Position numbers and translations under genes: made by a program
Source of the DNA: CAYWNA01 sp964459305
Lineage (GTDB): Bacteria > Planctomycetota > Planctomycetia > Pirellulales > Pirellulaceae
Direction of reading: 5' to 3'
Length of the DNA: 64,000 nt
Assembly (NCBI GenBank): GCA_964459305.1
Contig: CAYWNA010000018.1
Coordinates: 27,268-91,267 of the forward strand
The notes under the pieces: generated by a model
What the model saw: only the letters and a program-made list of their open reading frames with translations
The model's database searches: none
What the model was told of the DNA's origin: nothing
Part shown: positions 25,530-33,227 of the stretch, one piece after another
Layout: the number at the start of each line of letters is the position of its first letter
Numbering within the stretch: the stretch's first letter is position 1

Positions 25530-26684
25530 CTAGCCCAACAACCGCTCGTACAATTCGCGCAGTTGCCGGGTCATGTTTTCATGGCGGAACTGCTCGGTGA
25601 ACCGCCCCCTGCCCTGCCGTCCCATACGCTCGCGCAGCCGCGCGTCGCCGGCCAGTTGGGCGAGGGCGTCTGCTAGCGACTTGACTTCCTTCGGCCGGAT
25701 CAGGAATCCGGTTTCGCCTGTGACGACCACTTCGCGGGCGCCATCGACGTCGTAGCTGACCACGGGTTTGCCCGCAATCAGGGCCTGCGGCAAGGTGCGA
25801 GCGAGCCCCTCACGGAGGCTGACGTGCGCCAGCACGTCCATGGCGCCGAGCAGTGCCGGGATACGCTGCGGTGGCACGAGTCCGGTAAAGTGGAAATGTT
25901 CCGTCAAACCGAGCGATTCGATCTTGCTCTGGAGCGTTCCGCGCAGCACCCCGTCGCCAACCAACAGAAAACGAATGTACGGACACTGCCGCATAACGTG
26001 AGAAGCCGCCTCGATCAGATATTCGTGCCCCTTCAGATGAAACAGCCTGGCGATCTTGCCGATCACGACATGCTGATCCTCAAATCCGAACTCCGCTCGC
26101 ATCCGTTCGCGATGTTCGTCCGCCGCCAAGAATGGCTCGACATCCATGCCGCTGTAAACCGTTGTGAACTTCTCTCGCCCCGCAACGCCCGCATCGACCA
26201 ACAGATCCGTCATGGCATCGGCCACGCTGACCATGGCGTGGCATCGTTTGGCGGCATAGGCTTCGCACCAGCGAAACAGGGTCCTCGCTGCGGGGCCTTG
26301 GTATGGATGAAACGGCGCTCCGTGAACTGTGTGGACGATTGCCGGAACGCCCAGAGCATGCGCGGCCATCCGCCCCAACACGCCGCCTTTGGCACTGTGG
26401 GTGTGGACGACATCCGGCTTGAAGTCGCGCAGAATGCGCTTAATCGCCCAGTAGCTGCTCGCGTCCCGCCACGGATGAATCGCGCGGCGCAATTGGGGCA
26501 CCAAGGCCAACGGAACATCGTCCCCCCTGCCCTGCCCCAGCAATTCGCCTTCCGGACCCAACGACGGCCCGGCAATTAGCAACACGTCATCGCCATGCAG
26601 GCGGATCAGGTCTTGGCAACACAAGAGAGTATTCTCTTGAGCGCCGCCGATGATCATCCGGGTAATGACGTGTGCAATTCGCAT
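25530..26684 (-). CDS. family 4 glycosyltransferase (GT-B)
   Basis: The product of 384 residues is a GT-B retaining glycosyltransferase. It starts MRIAHVITRMIIGGAQENTL with the glycine-rich loop, has DVVHTHSAKGGVLGR, and the nucleotide-sugar site SLREGLARTLPQALIAGKPVV. A G-rich polar repeat at 26522-26538 encodes GQGRGDD in an N-terminal loop, and CCCTGCCC at 25607-25614 lies within the sequence for GRQGRGRF. It follows truA by 9 bases. It probably builds a cell-surface glycan or lipid-linked sugar. Confidence 0.92.
   Translation of the reverse strand: MRIAHVITRMIIGGAQENTLLCCQDLIRLHGDDVLLIAGPSLGPEGELLGQGRGDDVPLALVPQLRRAIHPWRDASSYWAIKRILRDFKPDVVHTHSAKGGVLGRMAAHALGVPAIVHTVHGAPFHPYQGPAARTLFRWCEAYAAKRCHAMVSVADAMTDLLVDAGVAGREKFTTVYSGMDVEPFLAADEHRERMRAEFGFEDQHVVIGKIARLFHLKGHEYLIEAASHVMRQCPYIRFLLVGDGVLRGTLQSKIESLGLTEHFHFTGLVPPQRIPALLGAMDVLAHVSLREGLARTLPQALIAGKPVVSYDVDGAREVVVTGETGFLIRPKEVKSLADALAQLAGDARLRERMGRQGRGRFTEQFRHENMTRQLRELYERLLG
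26522..26538 (-). repeat. extended G-rich polar repeat inside the GT4 gene
   Basis: The plus strand reads CCCCCCTGCCCTGCCCC, an exact reverse complement of the plus-strand consensus on the left side of the window. It contains two overlapping GGGCAGGG motifs on the minus strand. Confidence 0.9.
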
Positions 26685-26693
26685 GGGCAGTGG

Positions 26694-27455
26694 TTAAGAG
26701 CCTTCCGAGTCATATTCCACACGCACCAAGTATAGCCCGTGCGGCGGTGCGGTCATGCCGGCGAGTTTGCGGTCTTTGGCCGCCAATACGCCGGCGACCC
26801 AATCAGCCGGCTGTTTGCCGCGACCGACTTCGGCGAGCGTGCCGACGATGTTCCGTACCATATTATATAGGAACCCATCTGCTTCAATCTCGATGAAGAT
26901 ACGATCCAGGTGATCGCCCGGACGACGTTCGACCACGGCGTCCCGAATCGTTCGCACGCTCGTTGCCCGCTCGGATCCGGACGCTTCGAAGCTGGAAAAA
27001 TCGTGTGTCCCCAACAGCGTCTGCGCGGCCGTGCCCATGGCTTCGACGTCCAGTCGTCCATGGACGTACCACGCGTACGCTCGGGCAAATACGTCGTACG
27101 TTGGCCCGTCCTGAATGATGTAGCGATATCGTTTGCCCACAGCGTCCCGAATCGCATGAAAGCCCTCTGGAGCTTCGCGCACATCCGAAACGGCGATGTC
27201 TCTGGGCAGATTGGCGTCAATCGCTTTTGCGAGCACGTCCGTGGTGAGGCGCGTACCACTGGAGAAACTGACCACCTGCGCCAACGCGTGCACACCGGCG
27301 TCGGTACGGCCGCTGGCAACGACGCGAGTTTGCTCGCCGGTCACGTCGTGCAGCGCCCGCTCCAACTCCGCCTGGATCGTGTTCGCATTGGCCTGAATCT
27401 GCCAGCCCGCGTAAGCGGTTCCGTCGTAGGAAAGCGTCAGCTTAAAGAACCGCAT
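26694..27455 (-). CDS. truA: tRNA pseudouridine(38-40) synthase
   Basis: TruA converts uridines 38-40 of the tRNA anticodon stem to pseudouridine. The 253-residue product has KLTLSYDGTAYAGWQIQANAN, the catalytic Asp in SGRTDAGVHALAQVVSF, and FLYNMVRNIVGTLAEVGRGK. Length is normal. The GT4 gene follows 9 bases downstream, so they are probably one transcript. Confidence 0.97.
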   Translation of the reverse strand: MRFFKLTLSYDGTAYAGWQIQANANTIQAELERALHDVTGEQTRVVASGRTDAGVHALAQVVSFSSGTRLTTDVLAKAIDANLPRDIAVSDVREAPEGFHAIRDAVGKRYRYIIQDGPTYDVFARAYAWYVHGRLDVEAMGTAAQTLLGTHDFSSFEASGSERATSVRTIRDAVVERRPGDHLDRIFIEIEADGFLYNMVRNIVGTLAEVGRGKQPADWVAGVLAAKDRKLAGMTAPPHGLYLVRVEYDSEGS

Positions 27456-27709
27456 GGCGACCCCACGACTCTGTGCACGGCACCGCGTACTCGGTACCCG
27501 TTGGTTGCAGGAAAGACGGCGAGCGGGGGCCGTTAGGCCCGTGATTTCTCAGCCAAATCGAACGTTCCATACGTCGTTCCAGAATTCACCGGTGGTGGAG
27601 TCCTCCAATCGATATACCGCGTCAGGCTTGCCACTTCAATCAGCGGGCTAACGTCCGCCGCTCGCCAAGCAAATACGCAACGTTTGGGAGCACTCAGTTT
27701 CCCCACGGT

Positions 27710-28717
27710 TCAGGGCTTGCCGGCCACCAGCAGTTCTGCGATCTGCACAGCGTTGGTGGCGGCGCCTTTTCGCAGATTGTCGCTGACACACCAGAACGCC
27801 AGACCGTTTTCGCAAGACAGATCCTGGCGAATGCGGCCGATGAACACGTCGTCCTTGCCGTCGCCGTTGATCGGCATGGGATACTGGCCGGCGGCCAAGT
27901 CGTCGATCACCGTGATCCCCTCGGCCGCCTCGAACAGCCGCCGAGCTTCCTCGACCGTGATTTTCCGCTCGGTCTCCACCAGCATGCTCTCGCTGTGGCA
28001 ATTCGACACCGCGGCGCGCACACACGTGGGACAGACGCGGATGGAATCGTCATCGAAGATCTTGTGCGTCTCCCACACCATTTTCATTTCTTCGGACGTG
28101 TAGCCTTCGTGTTTGGGCGAGCCGATTTGCGGGATCAGATTGAACGCGATCGGGTGAGCGAAAGCCTTGTACTCGTAGTCGCGACCTTCCTGCGCCGCGC
28201 GAGTACCTTCCTCCAAATCCTCTTGGCCGCCTACGCCCGCCCCACTGGTCGCTTGGTAGGTGCTGACGATCACACGCGTAATCCGGCCCGCGTCGTGCAG
28301 GGGCTTCATGGCCACGACCATCTGCGTGGTGGAGCAGTTGGGGCTGGAGATAATGCCCTGGTGTTTGAAGGCCGCATCCGGATTAACCTCCGGCACCACC
28401 AGTGGCACTTTCGGATCCATACGCCAAAAGCCGCTTTCGTCCACGACCACCGCGTCACGTTCGACCGCCCAGGGCACGAATTCGCTCGCCACATCATCCG
28501 GCGTGCTCGCGATGACCAAGTCGACGTCTTCGAACACTTCCGGACGGAGTTCCTCGACCGTGTGCTGCTCGCCTTTGAACTCGATCGATTTACCCGCCGA
28601 ACGAGCGGAAGCGACAAACTTGATCGTCTTATACGGAAGTTCTCTCTCCGCCAGCATTTGTCGGACCAGTCTTCCCACCGCGCCCGTGGCGCCCACGACA
28701 GCCAAGTTCTCGTACAC
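27710..28717 (-). CDS. asd: aspartate-semialdehyde dehydrogenase
   Basis: Asd reduces aspartyl phosphate to the semialdehyde, the branch point to lysine, diaminopimelate, threonine and methionine. The 335-residue product starts at a GTG with GGAGG upstream. It has the NADP loop VVGATGAVGRLVRQML, the catalytic Cys in SSPNCSTTQMV, and VSTYQATSGAGVGG. A downstream spacer of 254 bases before truA shows nothing notable. Confidence 0.97.
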   Translation of the reverse strand: MYENLAVVGATGAVGRLVRQMLAERELPYKTIKFVASARSAGKSIEFKGEQHTVEELRPEVFEDVDLVIASTPDDVASEFVPWAVERDAVVVDESGFWRMDPKVPLVVPEVNPDAAFKHQGIISSPNCSTTQMVVAMKPLHDAGRITRVIVSTYQATSGAGVGGQEDLEEGTRAAQEGRDYEYKAFAHPIAFNLIPQIGSPKHEGYTSEEMKMVWETHKIFDDDSIRVCPTCVRAAVSNCHSESMLVETERKITVEEARRLFEAAEGITVIDDLAAGQYPMPINGDGKDDVFIGRIRQDLSCENGLAFWCVSDNLRKGAATNAVQIAELLVAGKP

Positions 28718-28888
28718 CGATCGAATCCTCCAAGTCTAGTGAAACATACGTAACATCGAAGGTAGAAGTATAGTCACCATCCCCGTTTTAGTCCAACGGG
28801 GGCATCTGGCGGGTGGCGTGTGTTCTTCAGTTGCGGGCGGATTGCGAAACACTTTGTCAACCAGTCAGCCGATCCGCCGTCTCTGCCT

Positions 28889-29506
28889 CTAGCGCCCAAG
28901 ACAATGGCCTACTATTTTCCAGTCTTCCGAGACCTTGATAAGGCAGTGGCCGCCTGGATAATTGCCGAATTCGACGAAAACGTCATAGCCGCATTCAGTT
29001 TTCGACACGCCGTACTCGACGCCTTCCGGTTCTGGATCCTGGCCGTAAAGATATTCTCGCACAACGGCGACTGCTCGATCACGCTTGGCGTTAATCACGG
29101 GAAGTCGTCGCGGCTGCGGTGCCCCGTACCGGTGATGCGGAGGAAGTGGATCCCAAGGCCGAACGCCTGTAGAGGGGTAAAACGGATTCACTGAAGGCGC
29201 AGGACGAGGCATCGAACCGTAAGCGACTCCTTGCACGCGCGCATCCGCGCGGGGTCTGCTTGGCACAACTGCAGGAGTATTGCCGGGTCTCCCCGCATAC
29301 GGGCTCCCGTACGTTTTCCGGGCTTGGCCGAAGGACTTGCGAGAACCAGGCAGCCCCAGAGCCAATGGTGCCGGGTCCGCTTTGCCATCGATCGCCGTTC
29401 GCTCGGCGTATCGAGTCTCGGCAGGCAAGGGTTGTTCGTCCCGCGAACAGCCTAGTAGAACCACGGCGGCCAGGATCATGCTTGCGCGTAACACAGCGAA
29501 TTCCAT
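28889..29506 (-). CDS. proline-rich lipoprotein of unknown function
   Basis: I prefer the ATG at 29506, giving 205 residues with a hydrophobic start MEFAVLRASMILAAVVLLGC; the lipobox VLLGC places the lipidated Cys at residue 20. A long Pro-, Arg- and Gly-rich middle (about 30-140) is likely disordered, followed by a compact C-terminal segment (VEYGVSKTECGYDVFVEFGN, then CLIKVSEDWKIVGHC). An upstream start at 29536 would spoil the signal. The family is unknown to me. Confidence 0.7.
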   Translation of the reverse strand: MEFAVLRASMILAAVVLLGCSRDEQPLPAETRYAERTAIDGKADPAPLALGLPGSRKSFGQARKTYGSPYAGRPGNTPAVVPSRPRADARVQGVAYGSMPRPAPSVNPFYPSTGVRPWDPLPPHHRYGAPQPRRLPVINAKRDRAVAVVREYLYGQDPEPEGVEYGVSKTECGYDVFVEFGNYPGGHCLIKVSEDWKIVGHCLGR

Positions 29507-29659
29507 TTCGCTAGCACCGAGTAAATTGGCAGACACCCCTCTCTGTGGAAGTATCGGAAAAACGGCCTTCTTTCCTCAACCCCACTTGCCTGGGAGTGGC
29601 AAGATCTATCAGATTCCTCATGGAGTAGTAGCTTGAACGAACCTCCAAATGGCTCAATG

Positions 29660-30037
29660 CTAATCATCGCGCGAAGTGCGCCCCAGGACCGCGTACATCA
29701 GCGCTCCTAACACTGCAGCGATGATTAGGAAGCCGGTTGAGTATTCCATGGCGCCGGATACTTGTTCGGTCATTTTCTCGACCATCAGACGCTCGTTCTG
29801 GGCAACGGAACCGTAGTCCGTGTAGCTGCATCCGTACCATTGAACGGCCAAGCCGCCCATCAGCGCGGATACGACCAACATCAGACGGAATGACCGTCCC
29901 CACAGATATCCGGCCTCTTTTCCGAACAGACTCTCGAACAGTGGCGCAGCGTGACCGCCGATCACGTAGTAGAAGACCATGCCCACGATCAGGGCCAACG
30001 TCAGCCCGGCGATGTAGAACCACAAGAACGTCGGCAT
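29660..30037 (-). CDS. small membrane protein, three or four segments
   Basis: The 125-residue product has hydrophobic stretches at about 3-28, 48-70 and 100-118, separated by short loops. The start reads MPTFLWFYIAGLTLALIVGM. No known family is recognised. It lies 39 bases downstream of another small membrane protein gene on the same strand, so the two may form a complex. Confidence 0.75.
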   Translation of the reverse strand: MPTFLWFYIAGLTLALIVGMVFYYVIGGHAAPLFESLFGKEAGYLWGRSFRLMLVVSALMGGLAVQWYGCSYTDYGSVAQNERLMVEKMTEQVSGAMEYSTGFLIIAAVLGALMYAVLGRTSRDD

Positions 30038-30076
30038 TGGAGACTCGCTCGGTCGGATATGCGCCCGGAGGCCCTG

Positions 30077-30478
30077 TCAGGATCCTTCCTCGTCTTCTTC
30101 GTCTGTCGTATCGCGATTGCGGCGGACGTGCAGAATGGTATAGGACAGCAGCAACGGCAAGAACAGCACAAACATGGAGAACAACAGCGCGTAGAGGATC
30201 GATTGCACTTGGTCGGCTAGATTCCAAATCAAGGCGATGAAATTCTCGCCGACCGAATCGTCCGGGTGATAGGCAATGGCGGTCGACAAAGCACCGATCA
30301 ACAGAGCGAGAAACACCACTCGTAGCCAAAAGCGTTCGATGGCGGCGTTATGAAAAATGGCACGCAGAAAATGGCGCAGCGGCGCTTGCAGCATTCCAAA
30401 CAGCAACAGAGGCGCAACAGCCCCGATGACCAACGAGATCAGATACACCTGCACGTCGACAGGAAATCGTTCAAACAT
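30077..30478 (-). CDS. small membrane protein with acidic tail
   Basis: The 133-residue product has three predicted membrane segments (about 10-30, 50-68 and 88-113) and ends in RRNRDTTDEEDEEGS. The family is not recognised. It is the first gene of a probable two-gene unit with the membrane protein at 29660-30037. A family A palindrome lies just upstream. Confidence 0.75.
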   Translation of the reverse strand: MFERFPVDVQVYLISLVIGAVAPLLLFGMLQAPLRHFLRAIFHNAAIERFWLRVVFLALLIGALSTAIAYHPDDSVGENFIALIWNLADQVQSILYALLFSMFVLFLPLLLSYTILHVRRNRDTTDEEDEEGS

Positions 30479-30509
30479 AGCGAGTCTGCCAGGCTTCGGT
30501 CGTCGAGCC

Positions 30510-30568
30510 GTGGGATAGGCTTCCAGCCTGTCAGGTCGTTCGGTCGACAGGCTGGAAGCCTATCCCAC
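30510..30568. repeat. perfect palindrome, family A, copy 1
   Basis: Two perfectly complementary 23-base arms (30510-30532 and 30546-30568) around a 13-base loop. The core reads GGGATAGGCTTCCAGCCTG. The same arms recur exactly at 49345-49399 and as a variant at 35600-35660. This type is common in planctomycete genomes. Confidence 0.95.
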
Positions 30569-30611
30569 TAAGATCGGACAACTATTTCTCCGCTTATGCG
30601 TACATTACCGC

Positions 30612-31838
30612 TCACCGCGCAATCGACTTCATTCGTACATCGTCGAACGAGATTTCCCCGGTGGCTCCGAACAGTCCCAAACGTAAGATCCCTTCGCGGG
30701 CCTGCGGGGGGACGCGAATCGACCGGGTCACCCTATGCCAGTCGGCCGTGCCGAGGAACGGACCAACGGTCGCCAGGCCCACATCCTTCCGGCTCTCATC
30801 ATAGAACGAGATGCCAGCCATAGGCAACGCCTCTCGATCCGGCCCGCGCTGCGCGTCCGTTTGCTTGACCCACAGCGAGAGCTCCACGCGAGCGACTCTG
30901 CGGCCGTCGATGGGAAATCCTTGGAGGACGTGAGCGGCTCGCCCAGGCTGCTGGTTGCGAATCGTGGCGAAATGCCTCCCTTCCGGCGCCGACACGTCGG
31001 TCTCCCACGACAACTGGCGCTGATAGTACCATCCGGTCAGGAAATCGTTTGCCACAGGTGCCTGCTCGAAGTTTCCGTTCACGGCCACAGGATTCGCCGG
31101 ATCGGGTTTCACTTGCCGGCGGTCTTCTGCGGCGCCGGTCATGGGGACGAACAGCGTCGGGCGCATTGCCTCTGATTCCAGTTTCCCATCCTTCTTGCGC
31201 ATCACGTACAACGTCTGCTGGTATCGCTCGCCCACGGGGATGACCATCATACCGCCGTCGTTCAGTTGCTCGACCAACGGCTCCGGCACTTCTTCGGGCG
31301 AACACGTGACCACGATCTTGTCGAACGGTGCGTGTTCGGGCCAACCCTTAAAACCATCGCCGACTTTGGTGAACACGTTGTCGTACCCCAGCCGGCGCAG
31401 CGTTCGCGCCGCGTTCCGCCCCAGCGACTCGACGATTTCGATCGAGTAGACCTCGTCGACCAACGGGCTGAGCACAGCCGCCTGGAAGCCGCTGCCCGTG
31501 CCAATCTCCAACACCTTGTCAGTTGGCTGCGTATCGAGGCATTCGGTCATATAGGCCACGATGAAAGGCGACGAGATTGTTTGCCTGCCCCCGATCGGCA
31601 ACGCCATGTCGAAGTAGGCGTTCTTGCGCAGATGCGGCGCAACAAACTCGTGACGCGGCGTGGCCAACATGGCTTCGATCACGCGAGGGTCCTTCACTCC
31701 CGCACCGACGATCACTTCATCAACCATCCGCCGCCGCGCTTGCTCGAACTGCGAACGGGTCTGGGCGCACAAGCACGGTGCACACGCGAGCAACAGGTAC
31801 GCCACATGGCGAAACCGAGCCATCTGTTGCGTCTTCAT
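30612..31838 (-). CDS. exported protein-L-isoaspartate O-methyltransferase with extra C-terminal domain
   Basis: PIMT repairs isoaspartyl residues using S-adenosylmethionine. The catalytic domain (about 25-235) has GGRQTISSPFIVAYMTECL, the SAM site VLEIGTGSGFQAAVLSPLV and GDGFKGWPEHAPFDKIVVT. The start at 31838, with GAGGAG upstream, gives an N-terminus that looks like a signal peptide (HVAYLLLACAPCLCAQ). A further 160 residues (about 245-408) resemble a jelly-roll carbohydrate-binding domain: NGNFEQAPVANDFLTGWYYQ, then VARVELSLWVKQTD and ISFDDVRM. Usual PIMT is near 210 residues and cytoplasmic, so both the export signal and the extra domain are unusual. Confidence 0.9.
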   Translation of the reverse strand: MKTQQMARFRHVAYLLLACAPCLCAQTRSQFEQARRRMVDEVIVGAGVKDPRVIEAMLATPRHEFVAPHLRKNAYFDMALPIGGRQTISSPFIVAYMTECLDTQPTDKVLEIGTGSGFQAAVLSPLVDEVYSIEIVESLGRNAARTLRRLGYDNVFTKVGDGFKGWPEHAPFDKIVVTCSPEEVPEPLVEQLNDGGMMVIPVGERYQQTLYVMRKKDGKLESEAMRPTLFVPMTGAAEDRRQVKPDPANPVAVNGNFEQAPVANDFLTGWYYQRQLSWETDVSAPEGRHFATIRNQQPGRAAHVLQGFPIDGRRVARVELSLWVKQTDAQRGPDREALPMAGISFYDESRKDVGLATVGPFLGTADWHRVTRSIRVPPQAREGILRLGLFGATGEISFDDVRMKSIAR

Positions 31839-31996
31839 GGTTCAAGGCTCCTCGACGACAAGCGACCGTAGCTCAAAGTCCGCCTCGACGGAACTGTTTG
31901 CCCCACATACCATCCAGTCTAACACCTCAGGATGTAGTTTGTCACCTTATTCAGAGCACCTTCGAACGTCTGCCTGGGAAGGCTGAGGCCACGGCG

Positions 31997-32013
31997 CCCC
32001 CCTGCCCTGCCCC
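31997..32013 (-). repeat. extended G-rich polar repeat in a divergent spacer
   Basis: The plus strand reads CCCCCCTGCCCTGCCCC. The spacer lies between the divergently transcribed PIMT and M28 peptidase genes, so its direction is not set by a gene that contains it. Two minus-strand GGGCAGGG motifs are present. Confidence 0.9.
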
Positions 32014-32122
32014 GACCGAGAGATGGTTGACGCGTCAGGCTCCAAAGGCGAGTCGTTTATGTTGCTAGATCTCTGTGCACAGTTTATCCTTCAAAGTGTA
32101 TACCACATAGGAAGGGCATACC

Positions 32123-33181
32123 ATGTATCTCAGGTTTCTACTGCTGGTCTCGATGATTCCGCCGATTGGTTCCGCGGCGCAGGAACCGAAGGCGGCGCAG
32201 CCGCCCATGCTGTTGAAGATGCCGGGCGAGAGCTACTCGGGGGAACTACCGGAGCTTACGGCCGGGCAGTCCGCGCTGGCGAAATCGCTTCGCGATGACG
32301 TCCTATGGTTGGCGACGCAGATCGGCGAAAGAAACGTCCAGCAGTACGAGGGCTTATCCAAAGCGGCATGGTACATCGAGCGGTCGTTCGCTGATTGCGG
32401 CTACACCGTAGAGCGAGACAAGTACCATGTTCGCGGTCGCGAGTGCTGGAACGTGATCGCCGAACGACCGGGAAGGACGCACCCTGAAGAAATCCTCGTC
32501 ATCGGTGCACACTACGACTCTGTCATGGGTTCGCCCGGCGCCAACGACAACGCTTCCGGGGTTGCAGGTGTGCTGGCGTTGGCGAGATTCTTTCAGAAAA
32601 AGCCCGCCGCTCGCACCTTGCGATTCGTCGCGTTCACCAACGAGGAACCGCCCCATTTCCAGACGGATCGGATGGGATCACGCGTCTATGCTCGCCGCTG
32701 CAGGAAGGTCAGCGACAACGTCGTGGGCATGATCTGTTTGGAAACGATTGGCTGTTTCAGCGACGAGGAGGACAGCCAGAAGTATCCCCTGCCGTTCAGT
32801 CTGTATTATCCGTCCACGGGCAACTTCATCGCGTTTGTGGCCAACGTCGAATCGGGGCCTTTGGCCGAACAAGTGGTCGGATCATTCCGCCGGCACGCCA
32901 AGTTTCCCTCCGAAGGCTGTGCCCTGCCGGAGTATGTCGCCGGAGTTGGATGGTCGGATCACTGGTCGTTTTGGCAGGAGGGCTACAAGGCGCTGATGGT
33001 CACGGACACAGCCCCGTTTCGCTACCCGTATTATCACACTCGCCAAGACACGCCGGACAAGCTGGATTACGAGCGAATGGCGCGAGTGGTGAACGGGCTG
33101 CAGCGTGTAATCGAGGAATTTGCACAAGAGCGCCCAATGCCTGCGTTGGTGCCGCGTTGGACTTCCCGCCGTAAAGGTTGA
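32123..33181 (+). CDS. secreted M28-family zinc peptidase
   Basis: The family contains aminopeptidases and related enzymes with two zinc ions. The 352-residue product has an N-terminal signal (MYLRFLLLVSMIPPIGSAAQ). Metal ligands are visible: His130 in VIGAHYDSV, Asp142 in GANDNASG, the Glu pair 174-175 in FTNEEPPHF, and the late His in PYYHTRQDTPD. The start follows AGGAAGGG. The beta-helix gene comes next, 46 bases away on the same strand. Confidence 0.9.
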   Translation: MYLRFLLLVSMIPPIGSAAQEPKAAQPPMLLKMPGESYSGELPELTAGQSALAKSLRDDVLWLATQIGERNVQQYEGLSKAAWYIERSFADCGYTVERDKYHVRGRECWNVIAERPGRTHPEEILVIGAHYDSVMGSPGANDNASGVAGVLALARFFQKKPAARTLRFVAFTNEEPPHFQTDRMGSRVYARRCRKVSDNVVGMICLETIGCFSDEEDSQKYPLPFSLYYPSTGNFIAFVANVESGPLAEQVVGSFRRHAKFPSEGCALPEYVAGVGWSDHWSFWQEGYKALMVTDTAPFRYPYYHTRQDTPDKLDYERMARVVNGLQRVIEEFAQERPMPALVPRWTSRRKG

Positions 33182-33227
33182 CGTTTGAAGTCCTACCCCG
33201 AACATTCTGACCACAGGAACTTGAGCG

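Noticed and set aside
25490..25530. AT-rich GATTAAGTTTAAACC considered as an alternative dif site
   Set aside because: It lacks the two tetranucleotide boxes at 6-base spacing, and it lies at the very edge of the convergence interval.
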